Assembly: GCA_963922205.1 (NCBI GenBank)
Contig: CAWUHX010000115.1
Coordinates: forward strand, 744,001-808,000
DNA length: 64,000 bases
Source: Romanomermis culicivorax
Lineage: Eukaryota; Nematoda; Enoplea; Mermithida; Mermithidae
Direction: 5' to 3'
Shown here one piece after another: positions 27,801 to 37,031 of this stretch (its first letter is position 1; each line of letters opens with the position of its first letter). Both the position numbers and the translations under genes were made by a program. The notes beneath the pieces were generated by a model, which saw only the letters and a list, made by a program, of their open reading frames with translations, did no database searches and was not told the DNA's origin.

Positions 27801-30800
27801 TTTCCTACAAGTAGTACATATTAATGTGCTGATATCCTTTATTAAAAATCGCTGTGTATGGCACAGAAAATGCATACTTTCCCATCAGAGGTCCCCAAGG
27901 TCTGATATTTCAGGTGGGGGTAAAATTGAAAATTTGGCAGGGTAGTGTAGCTAAAATGTGCACTAAACACGCCATTTTGTTTCAAAATTAGGCAACCAGT
28001 AATCAATTTTAAGGACTTTAGGGAGGGGTAATACCCCCCTCATACCCCTCCCCATGGGGCCGTCTGGGTACGACTATAAAAATTTTCTTAGTGTAGCCGT
28101 AAACACTAATTTGCTTATCTATGTCTTGTCTTCTTTCAATTAGTAATTATGTTAATGTAGCTCGAGCTCATACGACCATTATTTTCTAAACTTATTTACG
28201 GCGGTACATTTTTTATGTTTTTACTTGTTTGTTCTTGGTTGTTTAGAAAAAGAATTTCCTCGGGGAAAACGAACCGTACGTGGTTCGCGGGCTTATCAGA
28301 ACCAGCAAAAATAATGTGTTACAGAAACGAGGTTCTACAGTAAATTAGCATAAAAAATATGCATATAAGCATGCTATAGCGGAAAGAAAACTAGCTAGGT
28401 GAACCAAACAAATTATACAGATACGTTATTTTTTTCACAGCGCAATCTTATTTTGCAATCATTTTTCATTTTTGTGGCTACTGATAACTCGGTCAATGGG
28501 GTTTTTGACATATCCAGATAAGGATAATCATATTCCACAAAAAAATTGAATAAAGGTCGGTAGCAAAAAAGTCAATCCGGAATTTGAAGTCAAGAACTCT
28601 ACAAAAAATGAAGATAAACGCTTTGAATGATGTTTCCAAAAAAATCTGAAGAATACCCATCCACTGACGCCTGATTATCTGTATTTCGATTTTTTCTATG
28701 TAAAAATCCTGACTTTGGTCGGAAAAAGATCAGGGGCCAAAAAAGTCCTTTCTATCACGCAAAGAAAACTTCTTAAGGCATACTCATAAAAATCTTATTG
28801 GAGACTGAAAAGAATCTTATGAACTTAAGAAAAGAAAAGATACTGTACATCAATGCTAGCCGATGGCTGAAATTCTAGCTGGTTAGAATATCAAGTTTTG
28901 AAATGTGGTAGAAAGTTATCCACTAAAAATTGAAAAACTTTTTGGTGCTTTGCTTGAATTTGTCGAAAATTGTTGATCATAGTCGATTTTTTTTTTGTTT
29001 TCTAACTGGCTGAAGACGCTATCTAACCGGCTGGAAGCGTCAGCTCGTTGCCCATTTCTGCGTGCATAATCAATCAGATAAATCCAAGACAGAGATCTTC
29101 TGGCAGATGAATATACCCCATGCATACAGTTTAGTCGAAAATCGCTTCATGAGCAAAAAAACTCATGTTTGTACAATTTTTATAAGAATTATTTAAACTT
29201 TCTTTGACTCTCAGAATGAAAATTCTAAATAAATTTTTTAAAAGACTGCATCTCGAAACGTGGAACGTAATCAGAAACTATGCTTACCAATTGTTTGTTT
29301 AAAAATGCTTGCAAACTGAAAATGACGAAAATCAGTATACGGTGATCAATATATTTCATACAAAGCTTCTATTGTGGAATTTTCTAATTCAAAAATTATT
29401 AGATATTAAATTGAGTGGGACTTTTCGTTTTCATTTGAAGTATATTTTAGCAAAATATATTCGCTTGTCTTCATTGAGTATTTTAAGGAAATACACAATA
29501 GTCCTAACGTGTATGGAGATTGATCATTCATTTTATGCTATGCTTGCTCAAGCTTCTCGAGCGAAAAATAGCTACATCCGAGTTTCAGGAACTGACCCTA
29601 GCTGTCAACGATCATTTTTGAAACGTAGCAAATAAATAGATTCTCCAACATTCGGATAAGATTTACTATCAAAATATTGCTTTTTCGGGCGGAAAATATA
29701 TCCGCAGACATTTTTAATAAGGTCCGAAACCACGCTCAGGGAAAAGGTGACCGTTGGTCAACGCGCAATTACTTATAAACAGGAACTAGGCCGGAAGGAC
29801 CTTGGATTATTCTTTAGTTGTACGCGAGGACAGATTTTGAACCTCCAAATCATAAATTATGCTAATTTTGGCGCTATAATCCGCCGAAGAGACACTGTAC
29901 GTATACGACGAAGTGGACGAGTGTGTCGAAAATTGAGTCATCATCATGTGTGCAGGATGGTTTACTGTAATAGTGCAGCCATGTTATACACAACCAGTTA
30001 TGCAATCAGGCTTTGGCGGTCTGTGCAGTAATTAGGTTTTTGGAGAGTCTAATTATGCACGACACATTGGTCACAAGTGTAACAACCTAATAAAGGGATG
30101 CATGGAGAAAAAAAATTTATTAAATTACTTGAGGAAGTACCGCGGAAACATAATTCTATGTTTTAGAATAATTTACTACAATTTTGGTGATAGCACAAAA
30201 GTTGAAAAATAAATGTCTGAAGATATGAATTGATATCAGCATTCCAAGTCCGAAATCGAAATCATAGATATGGAAAATCAACTAAAATCTAGAACTAAAA
30301 AACTGTCTTCATTTCAATTTTATTTCAACCTGATTCCAACAATATCAGTCGATTGTGGGTTTAAAAATTCAGAATATTTTTTCAATTTTATAGATTTTGT
30401 TCGCACTTTTGGTTTTTTTATATTTATTCTTATATTTTTGGGTTTTCAAGTTATAATTAGTGTTGAAATTGTCCATAAATGATGCTTCCGAAAATAGATA
30501 TGGCTACGATAATGTAACGTGATAAATTGTAAATTGAAAAACCTTATGGCTCTTTTTCATCCACACGGTAAGGATCCAGCCATATACCACATTTGAAGAA
30601 AGGAATTGACAAACTGAGAAAATGGGTAAAAAAATCGAAAACCGCTCATTTTGGACAATATTTAGTATTTCTAAGCAAAAAATGCCTCCGAAAATATGAC
30701 TGATTGCATAAAAATACCTATGCGGATTTATAACCTGTTTTGTCTACCTGATTTATTTTTTTAGATTGCTTTCAATTATTATTTCCATGAATTTTCTCAG

Positions 30801-33800
30801 ATTTTGGAAAATAATGCCGACAGTTTGAAAAATTGATTTCAATTGTGTTGCGGCAGGCCAATTTTTAGGATCTGAGGATCTTCCTTTTCAGGTAAATCTA
30901 AAAAAGAAAAACAGAAAAGTCATAAAAATAATTATGCAATCAATAATGATTGAAGATTTTGTTTCATCAGTTGCCATGGTGAATTTGGCTCAAGAAGTAC
31001 TTTAGTGGTGGAAAATGTTTTCATCAGTTTGCTTGCTAAGCGCTCACACCTATAATTTTCATGAATTTATGATGAAAACTGACCATGGAAATTTTAGACA
31101 TAATTATTATATAGACGAAGACAAAATCAGGAACCCGAGGCTTGTATAATGCGAAGCTAGACATTATAAATTGTTCATGACTCGGCAACTCTGCTTCTAA
31201 ATTAGCATTTTCACGCCAAACTCAAACAAGATTACGAGTTCATTATCGCGAAGAATGGAATGCGGAATAAATTGATTCTTTCTCGCACTTTCCGACTAAA
31301 TTTATATGTTAAAATTTCTCGTGTAAACAAAAATACTAATTTCTTGGCGAAAAATAGATTTTATGTTGACGAAAATTCAATTTTAGAAAATGTTGAGAAC
31401 AAGCACTAGCTGGTCACGCATTATGAAATGGGGATTTGGCGTACGTACAGTACAATAATCTATTTGTGGTGGACTCAAAATCATTATTCCCTGGGGTGAT
31501 TTGGGCTCGCGTTAAGAAAGAAAGAGAGGCAAAGAAAATTTATTAAAGCTTAGTTCAAGTTTTTACATCGCATTTTGATGAAAGAAAGTAGAAACTAGGA
31601 GTTGAACTAAATATAAATTAAGAGACAAGGCCGCAAGAACAATTGACAACCATTTTGTATAAATTAAAATGAAACTGTTTTAACCTGATTTTAGTTATAA
31701 TGGATTTGAAATTTCGGAATTTAATAAAAATTCCTTGCACAAATTCGGACACGATTTTGGAACACATATTTTCGGTTCGGAAGACTAAGAAAAAAAACGG
31801 ACAAATTTTGATTTTAAAAATGAAATGCACAAGAAAAGAAGCTTCACTAGAGTGTTTCCCTTGACCTAAATTCTAAAATATTTTCCACAAATGAGATGGC
31901 AAAAGTCTAAAATATGTCAAAGACTCACGCATTGTCGCCGAGTTGTGAATCAAAACGACAAACTGTACAGCCGATTCCAACTCGTAATTCAATTGCGATT
32001 TCAACAAAATCGATCCATTTTCGAAAATCGTAAACATTTTCTTGTCTAACGGAGCGTCTTTAACGCGTTCGTTTTTCGATAAACCGATTTTATCTTTCAA
32101 CATCACCCCAATCGGATAATTTTCCGGAATGTTCAACAAAATATCGGCCTTCAAATCCCTTTTGTAACGATTATTATTCCTTTTAAAACAATTGGCGCTG
32201 TTTCGAGAAAAACCCAAGCCCCTTTCAAAAATGAATATTTCGGCTTGGATAGTCAAAAAATCAATCACGTGACCATTTCCGGAAAAACCGCCGCACGATT
32301 TTTCGATAACGATATCAAAATTGATATGTAAATTAGGCTCTAAATGATCGATATTGAACAATTGTCCAGTGAAAGGGTCGATTTCGAAAGGAAAATGTTG
32401 ATATGATTTTATAGAGTAGATTAAATACTCATAAGTCGACAAATTATAAAACTTAGAATTTCGAACATCGAAGAACGTTCGTCCCGGGATATTGTTCGGA
32501 GAAATGTACAAAAACAATTTATCGCAAGTTCTATTCAGAATTGAAACGCTAAAATTTGAAGTCGATCTGATTATACTTTCTGTAGCAACGTTTTCAAGCT
32601 CGTTTTTAGCCGTAATAATCAAATTTTGAGTAAGGAATTCGCTTTTCACGTCCAAAAAATAAAATTTCGAATTTTGAACTATTTTCGAACCGTATTGAAC
32701 AATATCTAAAGTATTATAAGTAGAATAATCGACGCAAAAATCCATTTCGATCGTCGATAAACGTCCGTTCGCTTTTGTCCTCAAAATTAAGGAATTTTCG
32801 TCCGCGAATTGAAAATTCGGATCGTTTATGGTTATCAAACGAAATTCCAGTTTTTGAACTCGAACGACGAAATTTCTATCGACAAGCGACGTTTTGAGTA
32901 TGAGATCGCACGTAAAACGAGTAATTAAATGCTGGGCCCATAATTTGGTCAAAGTTTCTGCGACAATAATTTTCGTGCCTCTATCGTCCAAAGCGAAGAA
33001 ATTTTGTAAGAAAGCCGAATTAGAGCCAAAGTCCAAAATGGATTCGCCATATCGTGGTTCTGAAAAGAAAAAATAGAATGATGAAAAAATAAAAAAATAA
33101 AATTCAATGTTGAACTGTGTGATCGTATCAATTTGAAAAAAAACAGCCTTTGCTCGACCGTATGGAAGTTAGCTAAGATTTTAAGAACTGGCATTTTATT
33201 CTACGGAAAAATTCACTGTGAAGTGACAAAAAAATGATCATGAATGACATCTATAATTTTTAGCAACTGAAGTGCGAATCATAGGTTTTCCATATCTTGT
33301 CGAAAAGTTTCAACCTGAAATCAGAACTGAAATGTTAGTCAGAAACTTGGAAACTCTTCATCCTTCAGAAGGTTTGATATTTCATATTTTCAAATATGCT
33401 AACAATGCCCATTATAAAATATTGATATATGGAGATTTTGATCCGTTGTTGATAGTACGTTTGACAACTCTGGAAACAAAATTTTGCAGTGTGGAGTCAA
33501 AGTCTGAAATATATAATTAAGGTAATCAGTAATGGCTACGTTTTAAACGATAAAAAGTTGTTGAAAAATGTTTAAAATCACAACAGGAAAGAGTTTAACA
33601 AAGAGACGAAAGTTTGATATCGAACTTCTCATATTTCACGTAAAAAAGTAAATAACACTCTCTCTTTTCAGAAGAAAAGATGAGGTTTTCTCGAAAAACT
33701 GAAAATTAAAAGTTTATGTCTAAGTAATATTTCTAAGAAGCAGAAGAATGAGGGAATGCACTTGACTTAATTAGAAGTGAACAAGGCGAAAATGAGCGAG

Positions 33801-34052
33801 CTAATGAATTTTGAGGCTCGGCCTAAGGGAATTAGTGTCAATATCAAATCTAAAAATAGTTGAATTTGATAAAAACTACATCTCGATCATCTCACCTAGA
33901 TCCAGCACAATATATCCTGGCGGCGCATTTTTCGGTATATAAATTCTTCGACTAGATCTGCTATTATCACAGCAATTAAATCCAAAAAGTATCCAAACGA
34001 CCGTTAAAACATTGTAATAACAGTAACCAAAAACTTTCGACGTAATATTCAT
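578..34052 (-). CDS. hmr-1: Classical N-type cadherin, long isoform, 5' portion (27 exons; 3' end outside window)
   Basis: Calcium-dependent cell-adhesion receptor of the plasma membrane. Twenty-seven exons read continuously once splice phases are respected (each listed separately), giving about 1,870 residues in the window: signal peptide, a roughly 330-residue pro-region ending in RYKR, then 13-14 EC repeats joined by DxNDNxPxF-type linkers (for example DVNDNDPYF, DINDNAPFF, DVNDNAPQF, DINDNAPVF). The order of repeats and unusual signatures (DDSTCC followed by NNNKPVFHDC; AEDGAPSDLPGATGPN; EEDRNTPKFLLQ; GRGLVGYADVQV) matches, from family knowledge, the insect N-cadherin/HMR-1B arrangement and not Fat, Dachsous or Flamingo. 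The missing C-terminus should carry EGF/LamG, membrane and beta-catenin-binding parts. Exons are GC-richer than the AT-rich introns. The only soft spot is exon 4. Symbol given by inferred orthology. Confidence 0.88.
820..12636. other. 11.8-kb intron 26 of hmr-1
   Basis: The longest intron visible. Apart from one hAT-type MITE (7728-8155) it is AT-rich single-copy-looking sequence, with no convincing exon or RNA gene. Its position just upstream of the candidate alternative exon makes it the likely site of an internal promoter (inference). Confidence 0.6.
7728..8155. mobile_element. Non-autonomous hAT-type MITE, family M2
   Basis: Ends CATATATGTA and TACATGTATG. Flanked by a perfect 8-bp duplication GTCTTCAG (7720-7727 and 8156-8163). 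The interior has an inverted CCATATAGCTAGCC / GGCTAGCCATATGG pair around GGATTGGAAAATCC, and a G run. A second copy is at 41804-42259. Confidence 0.8.
12637..12956 (-). CDS. hmr-1: hmr-1 exon 26 (with Asn/Gly-rich insert)
   Basis: Acceptor ATTTTCAG, donor GTGAGA, phases 1/0. Linker VMDVNDNPPYF, repeat start VKETAPIHSAFF, then a low-complexity Ser/Asn/Gly loop (about 12700-12780) inside the EC fold before MTTEQDHSGSMVGIVRI. Confidence 0.9.
13021..14287 (-). mobile_element. Non-autonomous hAT-type element, family M3, copy 1
   Basis: Ends CGGTATTTTTTTGCACAGTG and CACTGTGCGAAAAAACACTG. Flanks AATCTGGA / GTTCTGGA are an imperfect 8-bp duplication. About 1 kb matches the reverse complement of 20518-21597, but this copy carries an extra segment of about 260 bp near 13131-13390. 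No transposase. Lies in hmr-1 intron 25. Confidence 0.75.
14623..14707 (-). CDS. hmr-1: hmr-1 exon 25
   Basis: Acceptor AATTTCAG, donor GTTCGT, phases 0/1. KFDRENISQKEFEIQI and KATDQGTPPLS. Confidence 0.87.
14775..14932 (-). CDS. hmr-1: hmr-1 exon 24
   Basis: Acceptor TGCTCCAG, donor GTAAGT, phases 1/0. IASDNDDPRSPNSKLTY and FRIESQTGKVFAL. Confidence 0.88.
15383..15518 (-). CDS. hmr-1: hmr-1 exon 23
   Basis: Acceptor CATTTTAG, donor GTAAGT, phases 0/1. GRGLVGYADVQV, linker LTDINDNAPVF and VMENQDIT. Confidence 0.89.
15572..15748 (-). CDS. hmr-1: hmr-1 exon 22
   Basis: Acceptor ATTCTAG, donor GTAGGG, 59 codons, phases 0/0. ATDKDEDASSKGIVY, INNSTGEIFAAEPL and NRDPPNGIDRW. Confidence 0.89.
16220..16390 (-). 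CDS. hmr-1: hmr-1 exon 21
   Basis: Acceptor CATTTTAG, donor GTTGGT, 57 codons, phases 0/0. Linker IDDVNDNAPQF and QEEDRNTPKFLLQ. Confidence 0.89.
16451..16566 (-). CDS. hmr-1: hmr-1 exon 20
   Basis: Acceptor TTCTTCAG, donor GTATTT, phases 1/0. ELRYSLDQRGNED, FGVYPNSGTIFV and PLDYEKKK. Confidence 0.87.
17087..17230 (-). CDS. hmr-1: hmr-1 exon 19
   Basis: Acceptor TTTTATAG, donor GTGAGA, phases 1/1. Linker IQDINDNAPFFNETFY and VRENAERQQNVMTV. Confidence 0.86.
17288..17465 (-). CDS. hmr-1: hmr-1 exon 18
   Basis: Acceptor TATATTAG, donor GTAAAA, phases 0/1. ITYEILPSPASPMF, FRIDRKTGAIYA, FDREMNDSF and the distinctive AEDGAPSDLPGATGPNKG. Confidence 0.88.
17791..17985 (-). CDS. hmr-1: hmr-1 exon 17
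   Basis: Acceptor GTTGTAG, donor GTAAGG, 65 codons, phases 0/0. Linker VNDKNDNVPKF and repeat start GQIEEEKEVNV. Confidence 0.88.
18040..18193 (-). CDS. hmr-1: hmr-1 exon 16
   Basis: Acceptor CAATTAAAG and donor GTCGGT are both weak, but phases (2/0) and the content (VIIRNLKPLDHEKINKYEL) continue the repeat correctly. Confidence 0.78.
18361..18593 (-). CDS. hmr-1: hmr-1 exon 15 (linker without calcium motif)
   Basis: Acceptor TTTTTAG, donor GTTAAT, phases 0/2. Begins VATDNGQNPRNS, but the linker is VAEAAKHYPVW, with no DxNDN. Two Cys residues (HPKC and FECYS) flank the first strands of the next repeat. Confidence 0.86.
18720..18937 (-). CDS. hmr-1: hmr-1 exon 14
   Basis: Acceptor TTTTCTAG, donor GTATTG, phases 1/0. 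VSRSTPIGQSIVTV, calcium motif DDRDG, and an EC core with FRINDKGGEIVL. Confidence 0.88.
18993..19080 (-). CDS. hmr-1: hmr-1 exon 13
   Basis: Acceptor CATTTTAG, donor GTAAGA, phases 0/1. ATDKGSRPLIGFC, then linker VDDENDNSPEF. Confidence 0.88.
19181..19357 (-). CDS. hmr-1: hmr-1 exon 12
   Basis: Acceptor TTTTTAG, donor GTTAGT, phases 0/0, 59 codons. EATDNDSGQNGDIVY, FTINATTGEIWA, FDREERAFEDVTVK. Confidence 0.9.
19515..19621 (-). CDS. hmr-1: hmr-1 exon 11
   Basis: Acceptor ATTTTCAG, donor GTACAG, phases 1/0. Linker KDINNNKPVFHDC, whose Cys probably pairs with the Cys pair of exon 10 (inference), then VPEGKHQHLLII. Confidence 0.85.
19680..19826 (-). CDS. hmr-1: hmr-1 exon 10
   Basis: Acceptor TGTTTTAG, donor GTAATG, phases 1/1. 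Contains AIDDSTCC, a double-Cys signature also found at this repeat in insect N-cadherin (family knowledge). Confidence 0.87.
20188..20404 (-). CDS. hmr-1: hmr-1 exon 9
   Basis: Acceptor TTTGATAG, donor GTAATA, phases 0/1. Linker NVNDEAPFF, repeat start VAEDAQGNTPI, calcium motif DPDRD and FEIDRDTG. Confidence 0.88.
20518..21597 (+). mobile_element. Non-autonomous hAT-type element, family M3, copy 2
   Basis: Starts CAGTGTTTTTTTTCTG, ends CTGTGCAGAAAAAAAACAGTA. Flanks ACTGTAGC / ACTGCAGC (7 of 8 match). Opposite orientation to the copy at 13021-14287. Lies in hmr-1 intron 8. No coding capacity. Confidence 0.75.
21696..21898 (-). CDS. hmr-1: hmr-1 exon 8
   Basis: Acceptor AATTTTAG, donor GTTAGT, phases 1/0. 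EC core with VAKDKDGGRNADITY and ATDNGDPPRSATSQ. Confidence 0.88.
22535..22681 (-). CDS. hmr-1: hmr-1 exon 7
   Basis: Acceptor TTTCTGCAG, donor GTGAGT, phases 1/1. Carries the canonical linker VRDVNDNDPYF and INEDHPIGQKIL. Confidence 0.9.
22927..23150 (-). CDS. hmr-1: hmr-1 exon 6
   Basis: Acceptor TTATTTCAG, donor GTGCGT, phases 2/1. EC repeat core with FSMNEETGVVHLAK and LDFDDPRESKSYKL. Confidence 0.88.
23371..23608 (-). CDS. hmr-1: hmr-1 exon 5
   Basis: Acceptor TTCTAG, donor GTGAGG, phases 1/2. Encodes SFTIDSKTGRVKT, a Y-rich strand and a linker lacking the calcium Asp residues (KVGQRPPQFF), then the start of the next repeat (VVEDLPVAA). Confidence 0.88.
23760..23813 (-). CDS. hmr-1: hmr-1 exon 4 (3' end uncertain)
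   Basis: Acceptor TTTGCAG in phase 1 opens a frame LEIGSHTKHDLVLKIKSS. Donor GTACCG after 23760 keeps the frame into exon 5. A stronger donor (CAG/GTATGG, after 23704) would break the frame with the only visible exon 5 acceptor, so the boundary needs a transcript. Confidence 0.45.
23862..25345 (+). repeat. Degenerate AATCAACCAACC satellite, split by a hAT element
   Basis: Irregular repeats of AATCAACCAACC and CCAGGGAATCAACC run from 23862 to 24026, then from 25108 to about 25345. The hAT-type element at 24027-25107 interrupts them. Confidence 0.75.
24027..25107. mobile_element. Non-autonomous hAT-type element, family M4
   Basis: Starts CAGGGTTTTTTTCCGCAC and ends GTGCGGAAAAAAAACCTG, with a perfect 8-bp duplication AACCAGCC (24019-24026 and 25108-25115). 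These are hAT hallmarks (8-bp duplication, CAGGG-type ends). 1,081 bp, no transposase. Confidence 0.85.
25304..25357. repeat. Perfect 21-bp inverted repeat (hairpin)
   Basis: Arms 25304-25324 and 25337-25357 are exact reverse complements (core CCAGGGAATC / GATTCCCTGG) with a 12-base loop. They are made from the satellite unit and mark its right edge. Confidence 0.85.
25382..26425. mobile_element. Foldback-like element with 17-bp tandem-repeat arms
   Basis: Left arm (25382-25604): about a dozen 17-bp units of the type CTCAAAACAGCGATTCT. Right arm (about 26365-26425): the same unit in reverse complement (CGCTGTATTG, CGAGATTTCGCTGTTGAGAC). The core (25605-26364) is T-rich with no credible gene. 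Architecture resembles foldback transposons. No flanking duplication was identified. Confidence 0.6.
26794..26988 (-). CDS. hmr-1: hmr-1 exon 3 (EC linker)
   Basis: Acceptor TTTTAG, donor GTAAGT, phases 1/1. Encodes a linker VIDIDEKPKF and the N-terminal strands of the next EC repeat (FLAVVQPDVPVG, DEDGDGDSD). Separated from exon 2 by a 4.9-kb intron. Confidence 0.88.
27400..27594 (+). pseudogene. hAT transposase C-terminal fragment
   Basis: About 60 codons ending at a TGA read FWKHYLN, LIRVGTALPIGSADAE and FSIIN. This corresponds to the hAT C-terminal dimerisation region, where a SADAE-type motif before a Phe-Ser pair is typical (family knowledge). The rest of the transposase is absent, so it is a relic lying between the two direct repeats of intron 2. 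Confidence 0.6.
29803..30031 (+). pseudogene. Possible galactose-binding (SUEL) lectin-domain relic
   Basis: Begins after TTCTTTAG. SCTRGQILNLQIINYANFG resembles the first strand of SUEL-type lectin domains (Cys, GQ-I-I, A-N-Y-G). Continuing the match needs a shift to another frame, which contains further Cys residues and stops. Probably decayed; could be chance. Confidence 0.25.
31929..33059 (-). CDS. hmr-1: hmr-1 exon 2 (pro-region and first EC repeat)
   Basis: Large 1,131-nt exon; acceptor TTTTCAG, donor GTGAGT, phases 1/1. Encodes a poorly conserved N-terminal region with several N-glycosylation sites, a basic RYKR site at 32158-32169, and directly after it an EC start (LLNIPENYPIGV) running to the next exon. 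Confidence 0.85.
33060..33895. other. Intron 1 of hmr-1
   Basis: 836 bp between the signal-peptide exon and exon 2 with consensus ends (GTGAG, TTTTCAG). Nothing else recognised. Confidence 0.75.
33896..34052 (-). CDS. hmr-1: hmr-1 exon 1 (start codon, signal peptide)
   Basis: ATG at 34052-34050. Fifty-two codons with a hydrophobic core (TVVWILFGF) followed by a Cys pair, then RRIYIPKNAPPGY. Donor GTGAG, phase 1. The first in-frame ATG after non-coding sequence, so the start is well supported. Confidence 0.8.
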
Positions 34053-34955
34053 AATTTATGTTTTCTTCACGACTGTCAATTTATCATTTTTTCGGCACGA
34101 AAGTTGCAGAATGGATTGCCGAAATCCATTAGTCGCCTCACGCCGTCCTTGGTCTAAAAATATAAGAGAAAAATTATATTACGTATACTAATAACAGTTC
34201 AAAATGGAGATATTCGTCGATAAATCCGTATTAGTTCATTAGTCGACGACCTTTGAAAATTGCATTTTTGGATGGCAGACGCCAACATAATTTGCATAAT
34301 TTTTTGGACTTCCTGGGCAAACAACGGCGGCTATTTCACTTACCTTTAGGATACGTATATTATTGACTTTCGGGTCTCACGCAGGTATATAAGGATACGC
34401 TTTATTGAAGAGACATTGAAAAATCTAAACCGAGGTAAAAGTGGTTTCTAAAGGAAGCCAACTCTTTTCAGCAGCTAGCATACGGGTGACCGGAACACTG
34501 ACCACCACCGGCAGAAAAAAGGGTACTTCTATGTACAAGCCGAGCAAATGGGAAAATAATTATTTTTCGGTCTACGTCGTATATAGAATGTGTTGATAAT
34601 GTATGCATGAAAAAGAAGGGAGGATCCGCATCTCTCCGAGTACACGAAAATAGAAAAACCTCGCTACCGCCATTACAGATTGCATGAAATAGAGACTGTC
34701 TATATAGTACAACAGACATGGCTAGAACGTCTATCTTTCCTTCTTCTCTGTATGCAAATTTCGCCGGCTATTCTAACTTGAAAGGAGAACCGAATCTCCC
34801 CTTTTTCTTCTAGGGGTCGAACAGCCTCCCCCTCCTCTTCTGAAATGTATTATTATTTATCGTATAAAAATGTAAGCTGAACCGCCGTAACACACTCACT
34901 AGTCGAGTCGTACGTAATTTTGAGCCGAGAAAGAAAGAGCTCAACATTTAGAAGA
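34053..34955. promoter_or_regulatory. 5' flank / probable promoter region of hmr-1
   Basis: Non-coding sequence upstream of the hmr-1 start. A TATAAAA on the plus strand near 34863 could serve the weak candidate gene to the right. No specific binding site is claimed. Confidence 0.3.
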
Positions 34956-35492
34956 ATGAACAGACAGGAGACTGTTGAAAGGCTCACCTACTCCACAGAT
35001 GGCGCCAGTCACACACAGCCATACGGATTTTGTGCGGTACGTTCCAGCCAGACAACATTTATTCCGCAGGAAAGATTGCTCTCATTCCAGAAAATCAGTG
35101 TTATTGATGGCACTTAATAAGGAAAATTGAGATTTTGAATGATTGAACACATATTCGTCACTTAACGTCCACAGGACATCATGAAATAAGCCCATATTTC
35201 ATGGTGTGGGAAGGATTTTCCAGGCACACAAAAGGAAAATAGTACTTGTCATGTATTGTCAGAATTCACCAGTCACTTTCTACATTAAACTCACTTTCAC
35301 TATCAACTTTCTGCAATGTCATCATGTTGTCGTATTCGCTTCGTTTCAGAGGCACACACCGTCCAGCATGGAAACCTGAAGAAAATTTTGAAAGAAACAG
35401 CGATAAGATTGGAATCGGTACCTGATTTGCGTCATTTGTTACGTGTTCATTGGAATTCCATTGAGAAAAAAGGGAAATTAACCGAAAAATGA
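34956..35492 (+). CDS. Weak candidate small two-exon gene, unknown product
   Basis: A 27-codon stretch from ATG at 34956 ends at donor GTACGT (35037). An exon after the strong acceptor CGTTTCAG (35344-35349) reads HTVQHGNLKKILKETA and LRHLLRVHWNSIEKK to a TGA at 35490-35492, with charge patterning typical of coding sequence. The two parts join in frame only if the acceptor is two bases downstream (CAGAG), so an intermediate exon or other start is possible. No family recognised. Confidence 0.25.
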
Positions 35493-37023
35493 AACACCTG
35501 AAATTCGTTTTTTTGCTAATTATTTTTGTCCAATTTTATATATAAGTCGTGTACGATAACATTTTTGGAGGTATTTTCGTTCGCTTCTTCGCCGCCGTTT
35601 TTCTCACCGTCTGTTGTTGCCTCGCCTGTATATGGAAATATCGGTATTATATCTTTAATTGCCGTAAATCAACAGCGTCCAATAAATGTTGTCCATCAAG
35701 AATCGGCTACAAACTTTGCAAGCTCGATTTTGGACACTTGAGATTTGAGCCCTTCACACAGTGTTTGAGAAACTCTCCAACTTCCTTCATCTGTTTCGCT
35801 ATCTATTTCAAATTTTCGTCGTCGCCTTCGTCTTGGTCCAATCGTCTTTGTTTCACCTGTCCTCATTGCCCCAAGTGCCGTCGTGCCTCGTAGCGACTAT
35901 ATATTGTCCAGTGTCCGCTACAGTAAAACACGACGATGCACAGACAATGAGAAACACAGTAACCTCAGACACCCTCATCATCATTATTTGAATCAAAGTA
36001 TGAAAAAATCAGCATATGATCCAAAAAACGTGGTAAAACTAATTTCAGTTCAATCGAGGTCATTCGAGGTTTTTTCGTCAATCGGCCATTGTTTAGGATT
36101 CATTTTCCAGTGTTCTAGAATAACAAAATGCCAAAAAAATTTCGGCGCCACGCGCAGCACAAGTTACTCTAATTTATTGATTTTAGAATGAACAACCAAA
36201 AATGTATCTGTGCAACCAAAATTTTTCCCCAAGTTGCAATTGCAAGTTGCACATTAAATGTGGTATCGTTATATTGAATAAACAGTTATTTTTGCGTAGT
36301 TTAGTTCTGATTTCACTTAATGATGTGATGCAAAGGCAACTGAAGAATATTTTTTATAATATCAACTGAAAAGCTTAAACGATGTTTCCAAATTTGTCGT
36401 ATAGGTGCATATTCTTTTATTTTTCGAAACGTAACCATGCTAATTTCAAGTTCCGTAAAAGCCACCGGATTTGGATATTCTAGAGTACTGGAAAATAAAT
36501 CTTTTCAACTTTCATTTCCTAGACAGAAAGTTTTTTCAGTGAATTTAATAATTTTCAATCGGACAATCTAAAATTCACAAACTAGGCAAACAACCAAGAA
36601 TTTGGATTTTTCAACTAACGAGAATTTGGATTTTTCAACCAACGAAACTTGGACTCAATATGTTTTATTCACACAAAAGTCAAATCTTTTTAAAGATCGC
36701 AAAAAAAGATTTTGGGAAAACAACCGAGTCAAATTAGTGAAAAACAACACAGGATCAAATATTAATCCATAACGAGTTGATAATTAAGAACTATAACTAG
36801 GCACTACCTAGAATGACATTCACTGACCGCGCACTTGGAAAAATTATAAATGAATCGAAATCCGGCGCGAAGGACAAAAATTTTTCGCAGTTTTACATTT
36901 CATAACGCGTAAAAATGCATCTCCAGACAGAAAACCCTATAACCTGATCAAAAGGGCAGTCAGGTTTCAAGTTGCACTGTGCAACTTGATACAAAAGATT
37001 TGGTTGCTGTTTGCAAAAAAAGC
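35493..37023. other. Intergenic sequence
   Basis: A Cys-rich open frame (35549-35893) with one hydrophobic segment lies just after the candidate gene, but has no splice or start support beyond a short upstream ORF. The rest is AT-rich with fragments of interspersed repeats. Confidence 0.45.
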
Positions 37024-37031
37024 TTGCTCGC

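Larger units (their letters stand above)
26989..31928. other. 4.9-kb intron 2 of hmr-1: repeats and transposase scraps
   Basis: Contains two direct copies of a CAGAGGTCCCCAAGGTC segment (about 27186-27270 and 27885-27970), a G run near 27295, a hAT transposase fragment, and a possible lectin-domain relic. Nothing recognisable from about 30060 to 31928. Confidence 0.6.

Noticed and set aside
578..34052. Assignment to Fat, Dachsous or Flamingo cadherins
   Set aside because: Repeat-specific signatures and their order match N-cadherin/HMR-1B; EC count and the DDSTCC and GAPSDLPGATGPN motifs do not fit the others.
35526..35893. Cys-rich membrane protein with signal peptide starting near 35490
   Set aside because: A TAA separates the leader-like ORF from the Cys-rich frame, no splice site rescues it, and no homologous family is recognised.
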